DNA of 64,000 nt from Voacanga thouarsii (taxonomy: Eukaryota; Streptophyta; Magnoliopsida; Gentianales; Apocynaceae): contig JANUWF010001659.1 of assembly GCA_026120185.1 (NCBI GenBank), forward strand, positions 5,952,001-6,016,000, read 5' to 3'. The stretch's first letter is position 1. Each line of letters starts with the position of its first letter. The notes beneath the pieces are model-generated. The model did no database searches, was not told the origin of the DNA, and saw only the letters and a program-made list of their open reading frames with translations. The position numbers and the translations under genes were made by a program. Shown piece by piece: positions 34,959-45,203 of the stretch.

Positions 34959-35843
34959 ATGCCAACAAACTTGAACTTACATAGCATCTTGGAAACCAAC
35001 AAGTTAATCGAATCAAACTATCTTGACTGGTATAGAAATTTGAGAATCGTTCTGAAACTGGAAAAGTTGCTTTACGTGCTAGATGCTCCTATTCCACCAT
35101 TATCAGCCCAAGATGCTCATGCTGATGAGCATGCTATCCATAGAAGGCACAAGGAGGATAGTGATACAGTATCATATATTATTCTTGCATCCATGACTCC
35201 TAAGTTGCAAAAACAGCACTAGCATACGGATGCTCAATCGATCATTTTACATCTTCGAGAGTTGTTTGATGCCTAAGCCAAAACTAAGAGATATGAGATC
35301 TTGAAGCAACTATTTCGTTGTAAAATGGTAGAGGGTTCTTCTGTGGCCACTCATGGGCTGAAGATGATGGGCTTGATCGAAAAGCTTAGATCTCTCGGGT
35401 TTGCAATGGATCATGACTTAAGTATTGACTTAATTCTATAATCTTTGCTTAATAGCTTCTCACAATTTGTGATTAACTATCAAATGAACAAGATTAAGTC
35501 CACCATTCCTAAATTGAGCAATCTTCTCAAAATTGCGAGTCCTTCATGAAGAAGGATTCCAATACGGTTTTAATGGTAGAATCTTTCTCCTCTAAGAAGA
35601 AAGTTCAAAAGAAGAAGAAGAATGCTCCCATGAAGCCTAAATGTGGTGTGAACAAGAAGGATGCAGTTACCAAGGGCCCATTCCATTATTGTGGGAAGAT
35701 GGGCCACTGGAGGCACAACTGCAAAGCCTACTTGGAGACCATCAAGGACAAGAAGCAGAAGGAGAAGCTTACAAGCACTTCTACTTCTTCTCCAGGTATG
35801 TTTATGATTGAGATAAATACTACCATTAGAAATAAAATATAGG
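34959..35843 (+). pseudogene. Family B copia gag remnant
   Basis: ATG at 34959: MPTNLNLHSILETNKLIESN, then LDWYRNLRIVLKLEKLLYVL, the copia gag start. It is interrupted by stops near 35220, 35273 and 35440 and by a frameshift near 35545, then continues as MKKDSNTVLMVESFSSKKKV. The zinc knuckle near 35685-35727 reads FHYCGKMGHWRHNC, missing the first Cys. Confidence 0.88.
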
Positions 35844-36330
35844 TATTAGATACTGGATGTGGGTCTCATTTGTGCAATAACTTGCAGGGAGATACAAGTT
35901 GAACCTGTCTTCGAGATTAATTCTAGAACTGCAAAACTGTTATTATGTACCAATTTTAATGAAAAACATTATCTCAGTTGCGTGTTTAGACTTTTGTGGA
36001 TTTCATTTAATATTTAAGAAAAAATGTTGTTCTTTTTCATTGAATTATATTCCCTATGGTTCAGCAACTTTGGTTAATGGTTTATATGTTCTAGACTTGG
36101 ATAATCCAATTCTCAATATAAATAAAATAAACCTGAAATAGATAACTCTAACACCTCTTACTTATGGTATTGTCGTTTGGGCCATGTAAATGAAAATCGT
36201 ATTTCTAAGTTACACAAGCTTGGTGACTTAGGGTCATTTGATTATGAATTATATGACACATGCGAGCCTTGTTTACTAGGCAAAATGACTAAACCTCCTT
36301 TTCTAGGAAAAGGAGAACGGGCCAAGGAGT
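35844..36330 (+). pseudogene. Family B protease and GAG-pre-integrase remnant
   Basis: VLDTGCGSHLCNNLQG at about 35845-35890 is the intact copia protease site (D-T-G). About 30 codons that normally follow are missing before LELQNCYYVPILMKNIISVA (35926-35985). The pre-integrase domain has LGHVNENRISKLHKLG and CEPCLLGKMTKPPF (36177-36305). A stop lies near 36138. Confidence 0.87.
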
Positions 36331-37200
36331 TATTAGAACTTATACATTCTGATGTATGTGGCCCAATGCCAATACAAGCAAGAGGAGGTTATAACTATTT
36401 CATAACTTTTATCGATGATTTCTCATGATACGGGTATTTGTATTTAATGAAATACAAATTTGAGGTCTTTGAAAGGTTCAAAGATTTCAAGAATGAAATA
36501 GAGAAACAACTTGGCAAAAGTATTAAGATTCTAAGATCTGATCGAGGAGGAGAATACTTGAGCTAAGAGTTTCTGAGTTATCTTAGAGATAATGGGATAT
36601 TATCTCAATGGACTCCACCACGTACACCTCAACATAATGGTGTATCTAAGAGAAGGAATCGAACCCTTCTAGACATGGTACGGACCATGATGGCTTCTGC
36701 AGACCTACCAAAATCGTTTTAGGGGCATGCACTAAAAACATCTATTTATATACTAAATAGAGTTCCGACAAAATCGGTTGATACTACCCCATTTGAGATG
36801 TTCTTTAGTAAAAGACCAAAGTTATCTCACTTGCGAGTATGGGGTTGTCCTGCCTTTGTTAAAAGGCCACAGTCAGACAAACTTGATAGTAAGTCTGAGA
36901 AGTGTTTATTTGTAGGATATTTGAAAGAATCTTTCGGATATTACTTCTACCTACCCTCCGAAAATAAATTGTTTGGTTCGAAGCATACCGTCTTCTTAGA
37001 CAAGGAGTACATGCTCAAAGGGGACAGTGGGAGTAAGATTGAACTTAGTGAAGTTCATGAAGATAAAACAAACGAGGATCAACCGTCTAATCCAACATCT
37101 ATTGAGAGAATAGATGAACCTTTTGATACACAAGAACCTTATAGATCTAGTAGGATATATGTGGCACCTGAGAGATATGGATTTCTCATTAGTGACCACA
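36331..37200 (+). pseudogene. Family B integrase remnant, catalytic Glu replaced by Lys
   Basis: D,D-35-E type integrase. The first Asp is in LIHSDVCGPM (near 36350) and the second in ILRSDRGGEYL (near 36535). The Glu position reads NGVSKRRNRTLLDMV (near 36640-36685), Lys instead of Glu, with exactly 35 residues between Asp and Lys. Stops interrupt at about 36427, 36565 and 36719. The C-terminal part (LRVWGCPAFVKRPQSDKLD, KCLFVGYLKESFGYYFY) is open from 36798. Confidence 0.9.
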
Positions 37201-38290
37201 ATGACGTATTGCTCATAGATGAATATGAGCCTACTATCTACAAGGATGTTTTGAATAGTTCAGAATCTGACAAATGGCTTGAGGCCACGAAGTTAGAGAT
37301 GGATTCCATGTACGACAACCAAGTATGGACTTTGGTTGATCCACCCAAAGGAATTAAGCCTATTGGGTGCAAGTGGGTTTTCAAGAAGAAAATTGACATG
37401 CATGGTAACTTAGTTACCTATAAAGCACGACTAGTGGCTAAGGGTTATCGTCAACAACATGGTATTGACTATGATGAAACCTTCTCGTCAGTAGCCATGT
37501 TGAAATCCATCAGGATACTCCTAGCCATTGTTGCTCATCATAATTATGAGATTTGGCAAATGGATTTGAAAACGGATTTCCTAAATGGAAATCTGAGTGA
37601 GGAAGTGTATATCACACAACCTGAGGGTTTCATATCCAATGATAGCACAAAGGTGTGCAAGCTGCAAAGGTCCATTTATAGGCTTAAGTAAGCTTCTAGG
37701 AGTTGGAATATCTGTTTTGATGAAACAATCACAAAGTTTGGTTTCATTCAAAACATGGATGAGCCTTGTATATACAAGAAGGTTAGTGGGAGTGTAATCA
37801 TTTTCTTATTACTTTATGTAGATGACATATTGCTAATAGAAAATGATATACCTGTCTTGCAAATGGTTAGAATTTGGTTGTCCAAACAATTCTCCATAAA
37901 AAACCTTGGAGAAGCAACCTATATTCTCAGAATAAGGATCTATAGAGAGAGATCCAAAAGGTTGCTATGTCTTTCGTAGTCTACATACATAGATATCGCG
38001 CTAAAGAGGTTTAGCATGGATCAATCAAAAATGGGATTCTTACCCATGTCACACGGTGTAAGCCTTTCAAAGTCAATGTCTCCCAAGACACAAGTTGAAG
38101 GGGATCACATAAGTAAGATTCCATATACCTCGGCAGTTAGATCTATCATGTATGCTATGATATGTACTAGGCTCGATGTATCTTGTGCTCTCAATTTGAC
38201 GAGCAGATACCAATCTGACCCTAGTGAGGGTCATTTGGCGGTTGCAAAGAATATTCTTAAGTACTTATGAAGGACTAAGAATATGTTCTT
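37201..38290 (+). pseudogene. Family B reverse transcriptase remnant
   Basis: The best-preserved coding stretch of the window: 36798-37691 is one open frame from integrase C-terminus into reverse transcriptase (KWLEATKLEMDSMYDNQVW, GCKWVFKKKIDMHGNL, QMDLKTDFLNGNL). After a stop and frameshift the catalytic box LYVDDILLIEND (near 37813-37850) is intact. LGEATYILRIRIYRER, SKIPYTSAVRSIMYAMICTR and the thumb/connection region follow to 38290. Confidence 0.93.
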
Positions 38291-38630
38291 AGTATATGGA
38301 GAAGGTGATTTGAAAATAAATGGGTATATTGATGACAGTTTTCAATCTGACAGAGATGATTTCAAATCACAATCCAGCTACGTATTTACATTGTGCGGAG
38401 GGGCAATAAGTTGGAAAGGTTCTAAACAAGAGATTATTGCCAACTCTACAACAGAAGTTGAGTACATAGCCGCTTCTGAAACAGCTAAGGAAATAAAGAT
38501 AGAGAGGGTTCCCACGGATGAGAACTTAGCTGACCCGTTTACGAAAGAACAACCCTAAAAGAAACATGATTGCCATGTTGAGTCATTCGGTATTAGATAC
38601 ATGAATAATTATCTCTAGTGCAAGTGAGAG
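38291..38630 (+). pseudogene. Family B RNase H remnant with internal deletion
   Basis: It opens with INGYIDDSFQSDRDDFKSQS and SYVFTLCGGAISWKGSKQE (38309-38428), then EYIAASETAKE. It jumps directly to IKIERVPTDENLADPFTKEQ (about 38493-38552). In copia relatives some 50-60 residues, including the YCDNxGAI active-site segment, lie between. The deletion is in frame. The normal end would be LADPFTKPL. Confidence 0.9.
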
Positions 38631-38632
38631 TT

Positions 38633-40325
38633 TGTTAGTATTGTGCCCTAAATGCAATCACTCGTACATTGTATATGACACATTTTATTTTAATAAAAAT
38701 GCATTATTTATCTTACAGTTTCTTTTGTTTACTTTAAGTAATATAACTGTTCGATAAAGTCCCTAGTACAATACTGTGTTAAGGAAATCATGATAGAGAT
38801 CATGATATGAGATTCCTACTACACTGGATGGAGTTGGTACTTAAATAGTCCCTAGTTATAGTATTAATGAGACATGACATCATTAATGCATTAAGACTAG
38901 CATGTGTTAGACTTCCTGATTTAATCAGGTGGTGGTTCTCATAACCGTGAGTACTGAGATACTCAAAGTTAACACATGGATGCTTGTGAATGGAACAACT
39001 TCATTGGATGACCTAGCTTTGAGATAATCACATGGATAACTATTTAGTGCTAGTAATATAATCTCAATATAGCAAACATGAAAGTATCCTTAGACTTGAG
39101 ATCTCCGAGGTACTTTGTTTGCTTAGCCTTGTACTTTGATTCCAATCTTCGGAGCTCAATCGAGGGCCGCCTATGGGATGGATATTGAGTATATTGTGAG
39201 GTAAACGAAAGTAGTTGAGAGGGTCAATAAAGGATTCACTACTCTTAATAGTAGGGGTGAATATCTCACGGCCACTTGTAGGAATTACTGCTCGGAAAGT
39301 CCTTGGCCAAGGCAAATTGTGTATTGGAAATAGTTCCAATTGATAGACATCTAGAGTAGTGGATTCCTGGTACAAGTACTATTGTATTCGGCCTAGAATT
39401 ATTTCTGGAGGGAGTTGGCACTAATTCCGTACTACAAACTGAATAAGATATTGTATGGTGAAAGGAGTTAATTGCACTAAAGTTTGTTATTGAAGGGTTC
39501 ATGTCAAGCCACTTAACTTCCTGGACTCTTGGGTGGTCATGATGTATTTTTAGATATCACTCATGATCTGGGAATATGGGTTTATTAATTAAAGAATCAA
39601 TAAACCAATCCTGATTAGAATTAATAGAATTAATTCTAATTAATTATGAATTATTAATCTCAAAGATGTTTGGATTAATTCATGTTTTCTACCAATTGAT
39701 TGGGAAACCTAATAGATCACACACAATAGATGATTATATACTCAAGATGTTATTTGATAACATTGTGGGGTTAATTGAGAGAAAGAAAAGTTGTTGTGGA
39801 TAAATTATAATTTGTTATAATTTGTGGTACAAGTTGTACTTGTGAGAACTTAATGTTTCCAATTACAATTAGGGAACTCTAATTGTTTTAGAATTCCAGA
39901 TTTTCAGTGAATTTTTGATTTTATGATGATATAACCGAAAACCCTAAGGGCGATTCACGTGAGAAAAACTACAGCCACATAAACCTTCTCTTCTTCTTCT
40001 TCTCTCTCGATTTGATCTTGAAAAGGAACCCTAGCCGCCACTTAGAATTTCTTCTAGCACAGAAAACTTTGTGCTTGAGTATTCCTCTACACTGTGATTA
40101 TAGTGGTTAGACATTCAACTCACGTGGAGGTTGATCACGAGGATTGCTGGATCACGCCTCAACTTGAAGAAGAAAATTTTGTTCTTCAGACGATCACCTA
40201 AAGGTAAAAAGCTGTTACTTTTACTCTCTTTATGTCTTGTTTTCTACACATAGATGGGTCCTGGGAGGGTATCTTATTTTATTTTCCGTTGCGCCATATA
40301 GGATATGAGCCATAGATACCCAACA
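38633..40325 (+). repeat. Family B 3' LTR
   Basis: TGTTAGTATTGTGCCC to GATACCCAACA, preceded by the purine-rich AAGTGAGAGTT. It lacks about 25 bases near 40090 (GTGTGGATTACTTTTAGCGATAATCGCA in the 5' copy). Confidence 0.95.
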
Positions 40326-40330
40326 GTTTA

Positions 40331-41203
40331 TACATTGGTGTTTCAATATTATTTGACTTATCCAGTTGAAATATAGGAGATATGATTAACATGGGAAGAG
40401 TTTATTAGCTAACTCTTGTATTATGAGTTTAAATTTTGCTATATTTGAGTTATGATGGAAAAAATATGAGCTATAAAATGATCTTTGAGAGGAAAATTTG
40501 AGGAGAATGTTACAAAATGTGATTTATGTTGAGAAAAAATAATGAGTGAAAGCAACACTGTTGTTGGTGTGAATTAGAGAAAATATTTTTAGTGATGATC
40601 TTTGAAGACCTTTAGCTGAAAAGGGGGTTAATGTAGGGAGAAGTAGCAAGTGTATTCGGTGCATTCCATTGAAGCTATCCCGAAGGCAAAAAGGCAAGCA
40701 TGAGCATTAAAAATAGAATTGTGAAAAAATGATGAGTGATGGTTGTAAAGGGGGCCAATACGGTGTGTGAAGTGAAATCATGCACTTGAGGCTATCAATT
40801 CCCTAAGTCATTGAAAAACTTTGCGAGAAAAAAATTTGAGTGCTTTCCTCACATCATAACTTAAGGGTGCAATTTTTCGATTTATAATGCTAGAGTTGGT
40901 AGATGGCTTGACCTATGTGATTCATGTTACTTGAAAACTGAAATAACTTTCTTAGACTAAGATATGTACTTGATTAATTTAACTTCAAGAATTTGTGATG
41001 TCTTGGCCAATGTTTCAAGGTTTGAAATTGTTTTCAAATGGTACAAATGACAAGGGTTGTATCTAAAATTTGAAAGGAAGACATGATCTTTGGTATAATG
41101 AAGAAACTTTTGGAATGGGAAGAAAACCTTGTATTGTCTTAATAATTTTTCTTGGATACAAGTGTTTTGCTTGAGGACAAGCAAATGTTCACGTATGGGG
41201 GTA
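40331..41203 (+). other. Element E internal region, right part
   Basis: AT-rich non-coding continuation of E after the B element. It ends in GCTTGAGGACAAGC (41169-41182) and TATGGGGGTA, the polypurine tract typical of Athila/Tat elements, just before the LTR start TGTGATAGGGG. Confidence 0.75.
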
Positions 41204-42527
41204 TGTGATAGGGGTTAAAATCACCATTCTTTTTCTAGTTATTTGAGGCTGTTTTAAGATACATTTGTTGTAATAACTAGGCATAACTAGGTCTGGCAAG
41301 TGTACCTGGCGCCGAGTCCATTCTGCTTGCTAAAGAAAAGACGGCCAAAATAGAGCAAAATAGAGGAAGAACAGAGTGTACCTGGTACCAGGTAGGTCGA
41401 AGGTACCCCGCGTAATGTAGGTTCTGGAGGCAAAATTTCTGTACGTGCAATTAGGGCTTATCCAAGGATTTTGGTATTTTTCTATTCCTACTTGGCCAAA
41501 ACTTCCTCGGCCATGAAATAGGCATCCAAGAGGCCTATAAAAGTATAAAGAAATGCAAGAGTTTGGGATATACAACTAAGAGAGGTGAATTAAAGGGCAG
41601 AAATTCTGATTCTCTCAATAAAAGAGGAATTCACCCAAGTCAAAGAGGATTGTTCAAAAGGAGTCTTCAAGGAAGAAAAAAATAGCTTGTCTATGAGTGC
41701 TTTTTTTTTTTCCTTAGCAATGATGTATTCAATGTTTTTATTGTATTTTAACATTTTTTTAGGATTTATGAATTTAGGTTAATTTAGTTATTTGATCAAT
41801 TCTTTGTCCTCTTTGGTGTTTGATTACTTGAATTCATTAGTTATTGATGTGAGTTCTTCTAATTAACTTCGACACAATGATGTTAGGAGTTTTATTGCAT
41901 TGATTTCATACTTGTTAAATCTTGATAGATTTGAATGATGAAGTTAGGATTTTACAACTAAGTGATCAAAGGTTCTGTTTATTTCGCCTTGACATACGGT
42001 TAGTAGCTAATTTTATGTTTATAAGGAATTGTGCATAATGCATGTTTTGGTTATGTTAGCTTGATTGACAAATCTATTAATATGAATCAAAATATAGGAT
42101 TCCATGGATTGACAAACGAAGTGGAATTTACCTAAGTAGAATCATGACTTGTGAGAAGATTAAGTTTTATTTTATATTCCTTCACGATGACAAGATGATA
42201 ATTAGTTGGGAGAATTGATAATTAGTTCAGTGTTATGTTTTCTAGGGTACTTGTCTAAATTGCATAAACTACATCCATGAGTTGTATATGTTTCTTTTGT
42301 TTTCTTTTTTATTCTTTTCTTACTTTATTTAGGTGGGTTAAATAATAAAAGAAAAGTGAGTAGTGTACTTATTCCTTTGAGAATCAACACTCGTTAATTC
42401 CTTGTGCTATACTTGTGATGAGTATACTTGCTCACATGTGTATTTTGGGAATAATGTTTTAATTAAAACTTGATTAAGGAATGGAATTAAAATGGATGAT
42501 TTTATATTCCCAAAAATTTATGCATCA
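41204..42527 (+). repeat. Element E 3' LTR
   Basis: TGTGATAGGGGTTAAAATC to TATGCATCA; the exact first base is uncertain by two. It carries GGCGCCGAGTCCATTCTG (41309-41326) and GTACCTGGTACCAGGTAG (41379-41396), the latter a near-palindrome. Confidence 0.85.
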
Positions 42528-42803
42528 AATTCATAACAAAATAACCTTACCATTATAAGATTCCCATTCTTATGATTCGGTTAAGAATAATTGTTTTTAT
42601 GTTATGTAACTCATGGTCCATACCTTACTATGAAAGACCTCCATTCATATGAACCATTTACTTAAATACAATAGGTCTTTTTCAATGAAAATTGTGCACA
42701 AAAATAAAGAAGAATTCATAAATAATTTATGAGAATAGAACTTTTATTAATACAAGTCAAAATTACATCAAAAACCTAGTCTAAGAGGGTATACATCCCA
42801 ACA
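42528..42803 (-). repeat. D1 5' LTR, outer piece
   Basis: On the minus strand it starts TGTTGGGATGTATACC at 42803. It aligns with the first 270 bases of the D1 3' LTR (20207 leftward). It is separated from the rest of its LTR by element E. Confidence 0.9.
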
Positions 42804-42808
42804 TAAAG

Positions 42809-44016
42809 GTCTAAAGATGGTCAATTTCATTTATAGAGGTGTTAGTACACTCTTTCTCTCTAAATGAACGTTGTTACATAGAGGGGTATATTTGTCATAA
42901 CACCTATAGGTCGGAGACTTTGCTAACGTAGTATTGTGCTTGCGGTCAATATTTCCTTAAGGTAATAATACAAAATATTTGAAATGAAAAATGCAACTAT
43001 TTTTATAGTAGGGGTATTTGGGACCTTTTAGTCTCCAAGGCGACATGTCTTTTAGTCGTCAAAATAGCCTACATGTCATGTTGTATTTTGCTGGAGAAAT
43101 TGGTCTTGTTAAAGTGGGTTTTATTTTATTCAAGTAGCCTGGTTTCATTATTAAACTAGAATAAAGTAATAGGCTAAAAAAGAGAATTAATTAATTAGTT
43201 TAAAGGGTTAATTAATTGCTCAAGGCTTAAGCCCAGATTGAATAATTGAAATTAATCGGGGCCTAAACTGTAATAGACTACTATATTATACTGCTTTATT
43301 TGGATTTTACAATTAATTATTTCCTGGGCTATTTAATTGGTCCTATTTTAAATAATTAATTTGGCCCGATAGTTTAGACCAGGATCCAATAGACTAAGGC
43401 TCGAATCTGTTTTGCTTAGGGCTAACTGGTTTGGCAGTTGGTTGAGATATATGAGTCCGATTCAATCATTTGAACTCCCAAATGATTGCTAGATAGGATA
43501 TCAGATGATAGATTTTAATACTATCTTAAATAGTTTAAGGTTATCAGGGTTCTAAGATGGTTGAACAGACTGAAAGATATACAACTAGAAAGCCATTTCA
43601 CACGTCAATCTCTCTGGTTCAGCATTTTTCATCTTGGTGTTGGTTTTTTTAGAAGATATAGAAATAGAGAAATTTATCATTTGGGACTACACTCTAGCAG
43701 ATTGTCAAGAGATTCCCATACGCCAATTTCTCTCTCAATTAGCATTTACCATGCCTTCAGGCATTAGTCATATTCTGAAAGATTGAGAGCGCATTGATGC
43801 CTAAGAAAAGTTAGAGATTGGCAGGCCATTCACCAAAGATCACAGCTATTCAGCCTTCAGTGGTTCATCAAGAGGCATCCACGAGTGATCCAGTAACAGT
43901 TTAATCAAAACCTACAAAGCCTAAGTAAATATTTTTTGAGAAAACATGAAGGTATAATTCTTCTATTGTTGTGTGTTATAGTTTCTGCATGTCTATTTGT
44001 TTGTGTGAAACCTTCA
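42809..44016 (+). repeat. C1 3' LTR, right piece
   Basis: It resumes exactly where 16531 stopped: GGTCTAAAGATGG here equals 8751-8764 in the C1 5' LTR. It ends GAAACCTTCA at 44016, followed by ATATG. Confidence 0.93.
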
Positions 44017-44021
44017 ATATG

Positions 44022-44654
44022 ATAAATCTAATACTCATCACTACTATTGCTAGAGACAGAAGGTGTTGAATCAGCTGATATAGTGTAGAACTCTTGAGAA
44101 TCATGTGCAGGGCCATGTAAATTGACCCCCTTCTCTATCTCCGCTCTCAGCTCCTCCGCTATCTCATTTATCTCATCTCCTGCTCCAACTCTATCTCCTC
44201 TTCATCCTCAATCTCAATCTCAGGCTCAGACTCCAGCTCTACCTTGGACTCGGTATCAGATTCAATCCTAATGTCCTCGTCCTGCTCCTGCTCTAACTCA
44301 GTATCAGACTCAATCTTACTCACCTCATTCTCCTTCTTCTCTCACTTATCATTGGCTTGAGCAGGTATATCGTCATCTAAGGCATCTCTAATGATACCAC
44401 CTCGGCTTCTCGCTGAGTGTCATTAGTGAAGGTCTCAACTAAACTCTCAAACATAGTGCTCAGCTCCTATAGATTACCCTTACACCGCTCACAAGAGATA
44501 TCGAACTAAGGCTTGTCTTTACATAAAACTGATTGGGTCCAGGAACTACCCATGTCTTCTTAAAGCATCTCCGATAAGAACTTTCACATACTTTCTTCTT
44601 CTGCTCACTACTGGACTACTCATCTACATGTTTCTTGGATTTATCGTCAGCCAT
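44022..44654 (-). pseudogene. Probable N-terminal gag of gypsy F, acidic, CxxC-containing
   Basis: From a minus-strand ATG at 44654: MADDKSKKHVDE, a stop, SSSEQKKKVCESSYRRCFKK and TWVVPGPNQFYVKT. After frameshifts come FDISCERCKGNL, LSTMFESLVETFTNDTQREA and an acidic tract with a repeated IESDTE. It runs toward F's gag core at 7830 once C1 is removed, in the same orientation, so I infer it is F's gag N-terminus. The CxxC pairs are unusual for that position, and I do not recognise a family. The alternative is a captured host fragment. Confidence 0.5.
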
Positions 44655-45203
44655 ATCTACAAAAAAAAAAAAAGGAAATTCTATCAGTCTCTCCCAAAAT
44701 AATACAAATATCCTACAATTATAGCTTTAATAACAATCGTAACACCTCTAACTAAAATAATATGAAAGCGTGTAAAAGCATTTGGGGTTACCCTGTCCAA
44801 TTGCCCAGACAAGGGGATTTTATTACAAACAAAGCCATAAAGTGCATAAATAAACGCATTACATAATATAAAGTAGTTGAAACTTAACATGCTAAGATAC
44901 ATCCCAAGAAAAGGATAACTACAACTAAGAGTGTGTCATTATACATTATAAGTGTACTAAATACTAATATACATCGAGTTCTGAGGATTACACCTTTAGA
45001 AAAGAAGTACTGGCCTTTCTAAGGTTGACTCCTGATCCTAGGAAAAATAGAGTAAAACAAGTGTGAGTAAAAAATCACTCAATGAGTCTCTGTGTGCAAG
45101 TGTTTGATAAAACAGGTGCAAAATTTTCATTAGAAATGAAAATTAAGTTTTTTTTTTTTTTATCAATTTGTTCTAGGAAATTCAACCTCAGGAAGTACAT
45201 TAG
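44655..45203 (-). other. Leader or LTR side of gypsy F
   Basis: No coding content. It has a poly-A (44662-44675) just before the F start codon, and a GTGTGAGTAAAAAATCACTCAATGAGTC stretch (45061-45088) of the kind common in gypsy LTRs. LTR ends cannot be fixed because the right side is cut by a B LTR. Confidence 0.4.

Larger units (their letters stand above)
31973..40325 (+). mobile_element. Full-length copia element, family B
   Basis: 8353 bp, LTR 1721 and 1693 bp, ends TGTTAG...CTAACA / CCAACA. It is flanked by a perfect five-base target duplication GTTTA (31968-31972 and 40326-40330). Internal order is gag, zinc knuckle, protease, integrase, reverse transcriptase, RNase H. LTR length, primer site and gag style suggest the Angela/BARE-like group of copia, tentatively. 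The LTRs differ at roughly a tenth of sites over the first 150 bases by eye, so the insertion is old even though it is the youngest layer of the nest here. Confidence 0.95.
28421..42527 (+). mobile_element. Element E: non-autonomous Athila/Tat-type gypsy
   Basis: Order: 5' LTR (28421-29919), tRNA-Asp type primer site, ~2.9 kb internal region without protease, reverse transcriptase or integrase, polypurine tract, 3' LTR (about 41204-42527). A full B element (31973-40325) is inserted in the internal region. Lack of pol, LTRs of 1.3-1.5 kb and non-coding interior make it a large retrotransposon derivative. It is inserted in the D1 5' LTR: D1 LTR sequence stops at 28420 and resumes at 42528, with about 140 bases of D1 LTR missing and no target duplication. 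Confidence 0.85.
16532..42803 (-). mobile_element. Copia element D1 with nested insertions (minus strand)
   Basis: Read leftward: 5' LTR (42803-42528 plus 28420-26860), primer site, leader, gag, protease, integrase, reverse transcriptase, RNase H, 3' LTR (20207-16532). The target duplication is TAGAG (16527-16531) and TAAAG (42804-42808), matching the empty site in the C1 5' LTR. Passengers are a solo B LTR, a hAT-like element, and element E with a full B element inside. Without passengers D1 is close to 10 kb, a normal size for copia with ~2 kb LTRs. Confidence 0.9.
8049..44016 (+). mobile_element. Copia element C1, split by the D1 nest
   Basis: A complete but dead copia element once 16532-42803 (D1 and its passengers) and one copy of the D1 target duplication are removed. 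Its LTRs are 1903 bp (8049-9951) and 720 + 1208 bp (15812-16531 and 42809-44016). Internal order is gag, protease, integrase, reverse transcriptase, RNase H, which defines Ty1/copia. LTR ends are TGTTGG...CCTTCA or CCTTTA. The flanks are ATATG on the right and (AT)ATG-TG repeats on the left. C1 is inserted in gypsy F, whose minus-strand sequence continues on both sides. Confidence 0.9.
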
